Origin: a virus
Virus record (IMG/VR): IMGVR_UViG_3300043772_001894
Span: 1 to 24,158 of that record
DNA: 24,158 bases
Strand: one strand, 5' to 3'
Each line of letters opens with the position of its first letter. Positions within the stretch are counted from its first letter, which is position 1. This document shows, in pieces, positions 1 through 7,277 of this stretch. A program made the position numbers and the translations under genes. The notes below the pieces were generated by a model. The model was not told the origin of the DNA. It saw nothing but the letters and a program-made list of their open reading frames with translations, and did no database searches.

Positions 1-2
1 TG

Positions 3-251
3 CCCGTTGTTTTTAATTTTGAATCAATCCCAGACGACTTGATCAGCCCGGCCGAGTACAAAAAACATTTCGTTGTCCTGGGAGGGCTCACCGCATTTTG
101 GACCGTCTCGATTGCCTGTGACATCGGCACGTGGGGCACTGGGTATTGGCTTATTTGCACGCCGGCGGGAATGCTAGCCAAGTATGCGACCGTCAACTAC
201 ATCGCTCCGCCGATGTCTCCGCGGTGGTATCAGTTTTTCTATAAAGATTAA
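3..251 (+). CDS. Small hydrophobic protein, 5' end cut off by the window
   Basis: The frame is open from the first bases of the window to a TAA at 249-251, so the true start probably lies upstream. A TTG at 39 could be an internal start, but no ribosome site precedes it. The 82 visible residues have an N-terminal polar stretch, then a mostly hydrophobic middle (about residues 21-65) rich in Trp, Gly, Ile and Leu, which could hold one or two membrane segments, and a short aromatic C-terminus ending FFYKD. I do not recognise a family. Its place just upstream of phage packaging genes makes a phage accessory protein likely, but no function can be assigned. Confidence 0.5.
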   Translation, partial: PVVFNFESIPDDLISPAEYKKHFVVLGGLTAFWTVSIACDIGTWGTGYWLICTPAGMLAKYATVNYIAPPMSPRWYQFFYKD

Positions 252-277
252 AAAAGAGTCAAAGTTATGCCACGGTT

Positions 278-310
278 CCCCCTGCCCATAAACTAGATGG
301 GTACAGGGGG
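278..310 (+). promoter_or_regulatory. Hairpin that covers the ribosome binding site of the phosphoesterase gene
   Basis: Bases 278-284 (CCCCCTG) pair exactly with 304-310 (CAGGGGG), and inside them 285-289 (CCCAT) pairs with 297-301 (ATGGG). This gives 12 base pairs, a 7-base loop and a 2-base bulge (302-303). The 3' arm contains the AGGGGG ribosome site (305-310) of the gene starting at 316. No T-run follows, so it does not look like a terminator. Sequestration of the ribosome site in mRNA is an inference. A DNA operator dyad is the main alternative. Confidence 0.6.
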
Positions 311-315
311 TGCTG

Positions 316-1017
316 ATGACGAAGACACTTGACCGGTTCTTGTTCATTTCCGACCTGCAAATTCCTTTCGAGGCGCCGCGAGCTCTCCAGTTCTGCCAAG
401 CCGTCGCCCGTGATTTTAAAATCCCCATGAACGCCATCTACAACGTTGGAGACGAAGTCGATCAATACTTCGGGGGCCAGTGGGACAAGTACGTGGAGGC
501 CGATCACACGCCTCTTAGCGAGATTGCCGAGACCATCGACAAGTTGAGATCGTGGTATCAGGCTTTCCCCCACATGAAGCTGGCCGTCTCAAACCATGGC
601 CTTCGCTGGATTAAAAAAGCCGCCGCCGCACAGATCCCCTCTCAAATGATTGTCCCCTATCAAAAGATCATTAAAGCCCCAAAAACTTGGGTCTGGAAGG
701 ACCGCTGGGAGATCGACTGCAAGTACCCCATCTTGATGATGCACGGCATGGGCTACTCGGGACAACAGGGCCACCGCAACGCCGCCGTCGACGCCGGCAT
801 GAATACCGTCATCGGTCACCTTCACTCGCACGCGGCGATCACCTACATCAAGACGGAAACCAAACGCTATTGGGGCATGAACTGTGGAAGCCTGATCGAT
901 GACAAAAGTTATGCCTTCCACTACGGCAAGTATAGCCGCCAAAAACCCGTGCTTGGCGTGGGCGTGGTGGTCGATAAAGGGCTGACTCCCATCTTTGTGC
1001 CTTACGAACGTTTCTAA
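316..1017 (+). CDS. Calcineurin-like metallophosphoesterase
   Basis: The 233-residue protein carries the ordered metal-binding motifs of the calcineurin-like phosphoesterase superfamily: SDLQIPF (D13, with Gln15 where the classic DxH motif has His), NVGDEVD (D46), SNHG (N93, H94), MMHG (H143) and GHLHSH (H168, H170). Such enzymes use two metal ions to hydrolyse phosphomonoesters or phosphodiesters; the substrate here is unknown. I chose ATG 316 because AGGGGG lies 5 bases upstream; a GTG at 310 lies inside that ribosome site and is unlikely. The site sits in a strong hairpin (278-310). Phages often carry such enzymes near packaging genes, but a role in packaging is not shown. There is no signal peptide, so it should be cytoplasmic. 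Confidence 0.85.
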   Translation: MTKTLDRFLFISDLQIPFEAPRALQFCQAVARDFKIPMNAIYNVGDEVDQYFGGQWDKYVEADHTPLSEIAETIDKLRSWYQAFPHMKLAVSNHGLRWIKKAAAAQIPSQMIVPYQKIIKAPKTWVWKDRWEIDCKYPILMMHGMGYSGQQGHRNAAVDAGMNTVIGHLHSHAAITYIKTETKRYWGMNCGSLIDDKSYAFHYGKYSRQKPVLGVGVVVDKGLTPIFVPYERF

Positions 1018-1036
1018 AAATTTGGAGGGTGGTTCG

Positions 1037-1366
1037 ATGTATCCAAAGATGCGCGAGTATCCAAAAGAAATCGTCGTCTCTGACGTGATCTATAGCGTCA
1101 AGTTTGTCAGAAAAATACCTGGCATCGAGCACGAAGGCCTTGCCGGCGTGGCCTGCCCGTCCACCAAGACCATCTACATTGTCCTTGGTCAATCTGCGTC
1201 CGAAAGATTTAGCACGTTTTGGCACGAGGTTTTGCACGCCATCGAATTTGAAACGGGCAAACCCATACCGCACAAAACCGTTTATGCGTTGGAGGGCGAC
1301 ATTTCATCGGTTGCCGCTCAATTTATGCTTTTGTCGTCAAAGATCAAATGCTCTTGCGACGAGTGA
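1037..1366 (+). CDS. Small HExxH metallopeptidase-like protein
   Basis: This 109-residue protein contains FWHEVLHAIE (HExxH at residues 63-67), the zinc-binding and catalytic signature of gluzincin-type peptidases such as the ImmA/IrrE and SprT-like groups. Glu86 in the segment ALEGD is a possible third zinc ligand (inference). The N-terminal half looks like beta strands (IVVSDVIYSVKFV and TIYIVLG). The start at ATG 1037 is preferred because GGAGGG (1024-1029) sits 7 bases before it; a longer frame from 995 would overlap the preceding gene and has no better site. The C-terminus ends in CSCDE. Target unknown: it could be a host regulator or a virion protein. The family name is tentative, the motif is clear. 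Confidence 0.65.
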   Translation: MYPKMREYPKEIVVSDVIYSVKFVRKIPGIEHEGLAGVACPSTKTIYIVLGQSASERFSTFWHEVLHAIEFETGKPIPHKTVYALEGDISSVAAQFMLLSSKIKCSCDE

Positions 1367-1413
1367 CCTGAAACCGCTAGCCTAAACTGTAAGCAATCAA
1401 AAGAGGTTCTAGG

Positions 1414-1713
1414 ATGGAACTGATTTCCGATGACGCTAAGAGTCTTCACCGCATCATCAAAATGCTCAAGGAAGCTCTCACGGCACCACACATGACGGGC
1501 GTCACTCGGCAGCGCGAAGACAAGCGCAGGCAAGCCGCGGCACGTCACCTTGCAGAAATTAGATTCATCCTGACATCTGTGATTGAAACGTTTGAGCGCG
1601 AAGACGTTGACTCGGTCCACGTCGAGTACCAGTCGCCAAAGATTCCGTCGATCAAACCACGGATCAGACGGCGCGGTAAGAAAGCGCGCATGGATGAATT
1701 TGCAGACGATTAA
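1414..1713 (+). CDS. Hypothetical basic protein upstream of the terminase
   Basis: An ATG at 1414 follows AGAGGTTCTAGG, which supplies a ribosome site. The 99-residue product is predicted mostly helical in its first 65 residues (a charged amphipathic stretch with LHRIIKMLKEAL, then ARHLAEIRFILTSVIETFERE), followed by a strongly basic segment (PRIRRRGKKAR) and an acidic end. It stops immediately before the GTG of the next gene, so the two are probably translated together. I do not recognise a family. The basic tail could bind nucleic acid, which would suit a packaging-module gene, but this is only a guess. Confidence 0.7.
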   Translation: MELISDDAKSLHRIIKMLKEALTAPHMTGVTRQREDKRRQAAARHLAEIRFILTSVIETFEREDVDSVHVEYQSPKIPSIKPRIRRRGKKARMDEFADD

Positions 1714-2196
1714 GTGCAGGTTAGAAAATTGTCGAAAAAAGTAAGCAATAAAGATAGTTACGAAGAGTATAAGCTCGATCAGGTGGACCGGCTCATGCTC
1801 AACATTTTAGTTGAGTTCCCGGCCATCACCAACGAAGACCTCTCAAAACACGTAGGCCTTGGGGCCGAACAGGTGCGCCGTCGACGCCTTAGGCCAGCGT
1901 TCAACAAAGCCTATGACCGCGCCATCGAACCGGTGGAAGACATCCTGAAGCGCGCCCTTCCCATTGCGGCACGCAAAATGCTTGAGCTCACTAAATCAGA
2001 CGACAAACGCATCGCCTTTGAGGCGGCCAAGTGTCTCCTTGGGCCAATATTAAACCGCGTCACGGTCGAGCACTCCGTCCCTAAGATGAAAGTCTATAAG
2101 TCGGAGGTCCGCGGTGACGGAACCATCGTGCGGTCATTGGTTGAGGAGCTGCTTGAAGCACCAACGGATGTCATCGACGTGGATGGAGAAAAATGA
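1714..2196 (+). CDS. Putative terminase small subunit
   Basis: This 160-residue protein ends 4 bases inside the large terminase gene (ATGA at 2193-2196), the usual place of the DNA-recognition subunit. Residues ~25-60 (LMLNILVEFPAITNEDLSKHV split by a turn, then EQVRRRRLRPAF) resemble a winged helix-turn-helix with a basic recognition helix. A second helical part (residues ~70-115, with ARKMLELTKS and FEAAKCLLGPIL) may serve oligomerisation, and an acidic tail follows. The start is uncertain: GTG 1714 directly abuts the preceding stop, while TTG 1729 has a weak GCAGG upstream. Small terminase subunits diverge quickly, so the call rests on position and the helix-turn-helix. Confidence 0.7.
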   Translation: MQVRKLSKKVSNKDSYEEYKLDQVDRLMLNILVEFPAITNEDLSKHVGLGAEQVRRRRLRPAFNKAYDRAIEPVEDILKRALPIAARKMLELTKSDDKRIAFEAAKCLLGPILNRVTVEHSVPKMKVYKSEVRGDGTIVRSLVEELLEAPTDVIDVDGEK

Positions 2197-3572
2197 CGGG
2201 AGAAATTTTTGACATCGTCAAAATGATCCCGCCCGAGTCCCATTCCAGGGAGCAGACGATCATCATGAACGCCCTGCGCACGGATGGGCTGCGCAATGTG
2301 TTTGTGGCCATGGGAACAAAATTTGGTAAGACCGTGGCCTCGGCTGTTGCGCTGTCAAGCCAATGTCTTGAACGCCCTGGCACCGTGTGGCGCTGGGTGG
2401 CGCCGATCTACCAGCAATCAAAAATCGGTCTCGAATACTGTCAAAAGATCATGCCGCCAGAGCCGGACGTCAAAGCCAACATGTCCCTCATGCACCTTTA
2501 TGCCCCGGACGTTGATTCACGGATTGAGTTTTGGCACGGGCAACACCCCATGTCCCTCGAAGGCGCAGGCGTCCACGGCTACGTGATCGACGAGGCGGCC
2601 AAGTGTCATGAGCAGGTTTACCTTTCCGCAAAAACAACCGTCACGATGACCAAGGGCACCATCATGTGTATCTCAACACCTCTCGGGAAAAATTGGTTTT
2701 ACCAGCGCGCCATGGAGGCAAAAGATCACATGGCCTGGGCCATTAAAACCGGACGACCACTGGAGCAAATTTTTCTCACCGCACCAACGGCGGTCAACCC
2801 TTACATCAGCCGCGACATCATCCGAAAAGCAAAACGCGAGATGCCGGCTCGCCTTTTTCGCCAGTATTACATGGCCGAGTTTTTAGACGAGGGCACCGTG
2901 TTTACCGGTATTGCTGAGGCCCTTTACGGAGACCCGCTTGAGTTTGAAACCGACACCGTTAAGTGGATCGCTGACTGTGCCAAGAAAAAAACCGTGGTCA
3001 TCGGTGCCGACTGGGCCAAGTCGGAAGACTACACCGTGTTTACGGCGCTTGATCTTGAAACGAAAGAGCTGTGCGGTTTTTACAGGTTTCATAAGGTGCC
3101 TTACACGGAGGCCGTGCGTCGCCTCATTTGGTTTTCCACGCGCTTTGAATCGGTTGTGGTCATTCGTCACGACAAGACTGGCGTTGGATCAGCCATCGAC
3201 GACCTCATGGCGCACACGGATTTGCCGCACGAGGGGGTGACTTGGACGAGCAGCATTAAAAACGAAATGGTGGCACGACTGATGACGTCGTTTGAGCAGC
3301 GTGAAATAAAAATTCCAAGGTGGTCTTCGCTGGTTACAGAGCTCGAGCAGTACGAGATCTCGGTGACGCCAACGGGTGCGATGAGCTACGGTGCGCCAAC
3401 GGGGAAACACGACGACTGTGTGTCATCTCTCCTCATGGCGAACGCTGCTCTACTAGAATACGGTGACAAGACTTTAGAAGTTCGCTACGTTAATGAAATT
3501 GGTGAAGTGGTGGCGCCCAAGGATGGGCTAGAAGCTTACTACCAAAGCCTCGTCGAGGATGACGAGGATTAG
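2193..3572 (+). CDS. terL: Terminase large subunit (packaging ATPase and nuclease)
   Basis: All hallmarks of a large terminase are visible in 459 residues. The N-terminal ATPase has a Walker A-like loop MGTKFGKT (40-47), a Walker B segment GYVIDEA (129-135) and coupling motif STP (161-163). A conserved linker follows (NPYIS near 202-206, FRQYYMAEF near 222-230). The C-terminal RNase H-like nuclease has three acidic positions: IGADWAKS (D273), VIRHDKTG (Asp) and GKHDDCVSS (Asp pair). It would dock on the portal, power DNA translocation into the prohead and cut the concatemer. The length is normal and the protein intact. The start overlaps the upstream stop (ATGA), implying coupling with the small subunit. 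The C-terminus ends in a short acidic tail. Confidence 0.97.
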   Translation: MTGEIFDIVKMIPPESHSREQTIIMNALRTDGLRNVFVAMGTKFGKTVASAVALSSQCLERPGTVWRWVAPIYQQSKIGLEYCQKIMPPEPDVKANMSLMHLYAPDVDSRIEFWHGQHPMSLEGAGVHGYVIDEAAKCHEQVYLSAKTTVTMTKGTIMCISTPLGKNWFYQRAMEAKDHMAWAIKTGRPLEQIFLTAPTAVNPYISRDIIRKAKREMPARLFRQYYMAEFLDEGTVFTGIAEALYGDPLEFETDTVKWIADCAKKKTVVIGADWAKSEDYTVFTALDLETKELCGFYRFHKVPYTEAVRRLIWFSTRFESVVVIRHDKTGVGSAIDDLMAHTDLPHEGVTWTSSIKNEMVARLMTSFEQREIKIPRWSSLVTELEQYEISVTPTGAMSYGAPTGKHDDCVSSLLMANAALLEYGDKTLEVRYVNEIGEVVAPKDGLEAYYQSLVEDDED

Positions 3573-3591
3573 ACGCTAGGATGGCGGCAAC

Positions 3592-5952
3592 ATGGACGAC
3601 AAAAACACGAAGCTCGACCGCGAGGTAGAGCGAGAGTTTGACAGCTATTACGCAACACCCGAGGCGACGGTTAAAGATTTTAACCTCGTACGCGATGGGT
3701 TTGGTGCCGACGAAACAGCCGGCGGATCTCTTTTCTCGCAAGAAACGAAAGCCTATCTTGAAAGCGCGACGCTTAAAAACCTACTCTTTTCTGAGGACTG
3801 GGTTTTTATCACGGTCGACCGCATCGCTTCAAAAATTGCGGGCGTTCCCTTTGTGGTTTACCGCCGCGAGATTTTGCCAAACGGAAAAATGAAATGTCAG
3901 CGGGCCGATGATCACCCGCTCAACAAACTTTTAGAGCAACCAAACGATCAACAGTCTGGGTCTGAGCTCATATACAACGTCGCCACCGATCTTTCGATTG
4001 GCGGCAATGCCCTTATCTACGACGTCAAAAGCCAACTGGTGCAGGTTCCCTTTGAACGCGTGCGCCTAAACTTTACGGCGGGCGGTGGACCAACGGAACT
4101 AGAAAACTATATGGTCACCATGCACTTTAACGATGATGGGATGCCGCAGTTTGATAAGACGAGCCTCTTTCTAAAACCAAAAGACGTCTGTCACATCAAG
4201 CGCCCCAATCCATCGAGCATGTGGTGGGGGCTTAGTCCATTTATCCCTGGGCGTCGGTCGGTGCTCTTTAACCGCTACTCGACCGAGTATCTTCTCAACT
4301 ACTACATCAAGGGCGCTCACCCAGGCATGGCCCTCGAGATGTCGGCCGAGGCCAACGAAAAAAATGCGCTAAGGCTTTTGCGCTCCTTTGAACAAGCCTA
4401 CACGGGACGCCGCAATCAACGCCGCCCCATGGTGCTGCCGAAGGGTATTACGGCCAAACCGATTGGCGACTCGCTGGGCGACCAACAACTGAAAGACTAT
4501 ATCTTGTCAAACCGCGAGGTGATCTTAGCCCTCCTGGATATTCCAAAACAAGCCGTCTCACTTCAGGAGGCCGGAGGTCTTGGGTCAAAAGAATTTGACT
4601 CGGCCGTTCGCATGTTTTGGCAGGGCACACTGAAAACCACGATGAAGCTGATTGCCGGCGCGATGAACCGCAAACTGGCGGACCGCCTTGGTGAAGGCTA
4701 CTACCTCGATTTTGACCTAAGCGAAGTGGAAGCCTTACGACCGGACGACGTGGCGCTGGCTGATCTTGTCACTAAAAAAATGGCTTACATGACCCTCAAC
4801 GAGGTGAGAGCCGAGCTTGAGTTGCCGCCCCTAGACGGCGGTGACCGTACGCCGGGAACGATTGTCATGGCCGCACCCATCACGGATGCCGCTGAAAATA
4901 CACTTGAAGAAACCGAGACATCAGACGATGACGCCACGGATTTAGAAACGGAATCCACAGATAATCCACAAAACCCAACGGGCGCAACCGATCCAGAGGC
5001 GACAGACGACAAGTCAATGGCCGTCGACGCCATGCGATCAAAAGGTCGAAGCCTGGTTGGCATGATCTTTAAAGCCGGTGAGTCAACGGGCTGGCCAAAA
5101 CGCCGAGCCGAGGCATTACAAGAGTCCGTCTCTGGTGGAGAAAAAAGACTGCTGCCCGTCATTGCCGACATGTTTGCGGCGCAGGCCGAGGCCGTGGCCA
5201 AGGTGATTACAGCCAACGTGAAGTCTTTGCGCCTCATGCGCACGAAGGCCGATGACGACGCCGAGAAAAAACGAATCAAAAAAGAAATCCAGCGCGCCTT
5301 AAAAGAAATGTATGAAGACTACATGGATGGATACACCGGAGCCCTCACGTCATCCGTGGAGCTTGGCTACGACGGCGAGTATGAACTGCGCTTTGCCTTT
5401 GATTATCCAAACCAGCAAGCCATCGAGGCCCTGCGCGTGCGCAACGAGGCCGGTCGTTTGGCGGTCCTTGAAAGCCGCGGCATCTCGACCTTTAAAAACA
5501 TGACGGAAACGACGACCAACAAAGTGATGTCGTCCATCGAAAACGGTTTTAAAGAGGGCTTAAGCGGCACCGAGATTGCAAGCCGCATCATGGACGACGT
5601 CCTCGATGGTGACAACCTATCTGGACGCATCAACACGATTGTTCGCACCGAGTCACTCACCGCCTGCTCACTGGGCCAAGCTGCTTGTACGAGTGACGTG
5701 GCCCGCTATGTGCCAAACCTCAAAAAAGTTTGGATCACGGCCGGTGATGAACGCGTGCGCGACAGCCACGACGCCGTCGAAGGCGAGATGGTGGACTGGG
5801 ACGCCGCTTTTTCTAATGGCCTTCGTCACCCACGCGACCCGTCTGGGCCGCCAGATGAGACGATCAACTGTCGCTGTGACGTGGTGAACGTCCCCGCCGA
5901 CCAAGTAGACGACATCGACTGGGGAACCATAAACCCCGAGGAGGATAATTAA
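3592..5952 (+). CDS. Portal protein fused to MuF-type head morphogenesis protein
   Basis: Residues ~30-425 match an HK97/SPP1-type portal: LLFSEDWVFITVDRIASKIA, a DDHPLNKLLEQPND segment, GGNALIYDV, KRPNPSSMWWGLSP, LNYYIKGAHPG, and LLDIPKQAVSLQEA with the helix that follows. A Thr/Asp/Glu-rich linker covers ~428-473. The rest (~480-786) ends with the MuF (SPP1 gp7-like) signature: IVRTESLTA, AGDERVRDSHDAVEG, HPRDPSGPP and INCRC (758-762). The portal forms the dodecameric DNA gate at one capsid vertex; MuF-type proteins are minor head components loaded with it. In many phages these are two genes; here one uninterrupted frame covers both. ATG 3592 follows AGGATGG at a 7-base spacing. Confidence 0.93.
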   Translation: MDDKNTKLDREVEREFDSYYATPEATVKDFNLVRDGFGADETAGGSLFSQETKAYLESATLKNLLFSEDWVFITVDRIASKIAGVPFVVYRREILPNGKMKCQRADDHPLNKLLEQPNDQQSGSELIYNVATDLSIGGNALIYDVKSQLVQVPFERVRLNFTAGGGPTELENYMVTMHFNDDGMPQFDKTSLFLKPKDVCHIKRPNPSSMWWGLSPFIPGRRSVLFNRYSTEYLLNYYIKGAHPGMALEMSAEANEKNALRLLRSFEQAYTGRRNQRRPMVLPKGITAKPIGDSLGDQQLKDYILSNREVILALLDIPKQAVSLQEAGGLGSKEFDSAVRMFWQGTLKTTMKLIAGAMNRKLADRLGEGYYLDFDLSEVEALRPDDVALADLVTKKMAYMTLNEVRAELELPPLDGGDRTPGTIVMAAPITDAAENTLEETETSDDDATDLETESTDNPQNPTGATDPEATDDKSMAVDAMRSKGRSLVGMIFKAGESTGWPKRRAEALQESVSGGEKRLLPVIADMFAAQAEAVAKVITANVKSLRLMRTKADDDAEKKRIKKEIQRALKEMYEDYMDGYTGALTSSVELGYDGEYELRFAFDYPNQQAIEALRVRNEAGRLAVLESRGISTFKNMTETTTNKVMSSIENGFKEGLSGTEIASRIMDDVLDGDNLSGRINTIVRTESLTACSLGQAACTSDVARYVPNLKKVWITAGDERVRDSHDAVEGEMVDWDAAFSNGLRHPRDPSGPPDETINCRCDVVNVPADQVDDIDWGTINPEEDN

Positions 5953-5953
5953 G

Positions 5954-7207
5954 ATGACAAAGTTTCACCCGTTTAGCATCAAGGCGGCATCGGACGGCTA
6001 CACCTACATTGAGGGCGTGGCCAACAAGGCGGTCGTGGACCGCGGCAATGACCTGATCGACCCGAAGGCTTGGGACCTTAAAAACTACGCTAAAAACCCG
6101 GTGATTTTATATAACCACGACCGCGACAAGATCATTGGCCGTGCGGTGGAAATCAAGCCGCAGGAAGATGGCCTTTACATCAAGTGCCGGATCTCAAAGT
6201 CACGCGACGCCATGGTGTCGTATGTCCGCGACATGATCGAAGAGGGCATGATCAACGCGTTCTCTGTGGGCTTTAACGCCAAGGACTCCGAGACATCCAA
6301 AGACGGCGTCAACACAATTAAGGCGGCCGAGCTTTACGAGGTCTCCGTCGTCTCGATCCCCATGAACCAGGAAAGTCTTTTTTCCGTCACCATGAAAGAC
6401 CTGAAGGCGGCGGCCAACATTAGGGACATCCGTCGCAAGTTTTTGGAAGCCAAGGCGGCCAGCGAGGGCGTCCTGCAACTGCAAGACATGCTCGACGCCA
6501 TGGAGGCGTTAGGTGCCGACCGCGAAGAGTGCATCCTAGCGCTTTGCGAGGCGTGCAAGGTCACGCGCGACGAGATGCGTGAGATGCTATCCGGTGACGC
6601 CGGTGAGCCGTTGAAAGAGGTCTTAGACGAGTGCAAAAAGCTGTTGGACCTTCTTCGCGAAAACGACGGCAACGAGGAGGCGCCCGAGGCCAAGTCGAAG
6701 CCCGATGAATCAGACGACCGACCCGACATGGCGCCCGATCACGGTTCAGATGACGAGGAAACGAAAAAACCAAAGAAGGCCAAAAAGCCAAAAGCTGATG
6801 ACCCAGAAGACGCACAAAAATCGGTTGCCGTCCCCGGTAACGGTACCGAGATGCAGGTGCAGACCGACGTGCAGTCGATCCTCACGCAAAACAACGTGCT
6901 CTTGGCGTCCCTGATCACCGAGGTTCAAAAGCTGAACGAGCTGATGACACAGTATTTGGCGGCCGAGGTGGCCGAGGAAAACGAGCCGGAAGACAAGCCG
7001 GAAGACGAGGCAAAGCCAGAGGCCGAGACCCAGATGGCAGACGGTGAAAAGCCAGCCGTTGGCACGGCCCCGGCGGCCGACGTCCCACCACCTGCCGAAG
7101 GTGGCAAAACTTCAGACGAAGATGAGGCCACGTCTAAAATCGTTGAACAGAAGCTGGCTGAAATCAAGGCCACGCTGGCAAAGGTAAAAAAAACCGCGTC
7201 GATCTGA
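5954..7207 (+). CDS. HK97-type prohead protease with long charged C-terminal extension
   Basis: Residues 1-150 are a caudovirus prohead protease (herpesvirus-assemblin fold): NPVILYNHDRDKIIGRA supplies the candidate catalytic His55, INAFSVGF the candidate nucleophile Ser104, and AELYEVSVVSIPMN the conserved Glu and following strand. It should cut capsid and scaffold segments during maturation. The protein continues to 417 residues, well beyond a bare protease domain: helices at ~155-240, a Lys/Asp/Glu/Pro-rich stretch at ~243-290, a coiled-coil-like segment with LLASLITEVQKLNELM (~314-335), an acidic Pro-rich stretch and a last amphipathic helix. No separate scaffold gene lies before the capsid gene, so this tail may act as the scaffold (inference). 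It starts one base after the portal stop. Confidence 0.9.
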   Translation: MTKFHPFSIKAASDGYTYIEGVANKAVVDRGNDLIDPKAWDLKNYAKNPVILYNHDRDKIIGRAVEIKPQEDGLYIKCRISKSRDAMVSYVRDMIEEGMINAFSVGFNAKDSETSKDGVNTIKAAELYEVSVVSIPMNQESLFSVTMKDLKAAANIRDIRRKFLEAKAASEGVLQLQDMLDAMEALGADREECILALCEACKVTRDEMREMLSGDAGEPLKEVLDECKKLLDLLRENDGNEEAPEAKSKPDESDDRPDMAPDHGSDDEETKKPKKAKKPKADDPEDAQKSVAVPGNGTEMQVQTDVQSILTQNNVLLASLITEVQKLNELMTQYLAAEVAEENEPEDKPEDEAKPEAETQMADGEKPAVGTAPAADVPPPAEGGKTSDEDEATSKIVEQKLAEIKATLAKVKKTASI

Positions 7208-7220
7208 TGCGGTGAAACAT

Positions 7221-7245
7221 CTTGGAGCATGACGCTCTAGGTTTT
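7221..7245 (+). promoter_or_regulatory. Leader hairpin upstream of the capsid gene (possible weak terminator)
   Basis: Bases 7221-7228 (CTTGGAGC) pair with 7234-7241 (GCTCTAGG), including two G-T pairs, around the loop ATGAC, and TTTT follows at 7242-7245. It may be a weak terminator or attenuator between protease and capsid genes, or a leader structure of the capsid mRNA. Its loop nearly matches two other leader hairpins (13892-13908 and 15724-15745). Confidence 0.5.
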
Positions 7246-7277
7246 GATTAACGACTTCACTTCATCCAGGAGGAAAC

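Noticed and set aside
995-1036. Upstream extension of the HExxH gene from GTG/ATG-type codons at 995
   Set aside because: It would overlap the phosphoesterase gene by 23 bases and has no ribosome site, while GGAGGG sits 7 bases before ATG 1037.
1387-1749. GTAAGCAAT repeated near 1387 and 1740
   Set aside because: One copy is inside a coding region, the string is short and no function follows; likely chance.
4785-5279. 164-codon open frame on the - strand
   Set aside because: It lies wholly opposite the portal-MuF gene, is Ser/Ala-rich as expected for a shadow of this codon use, and has no ribosome site.
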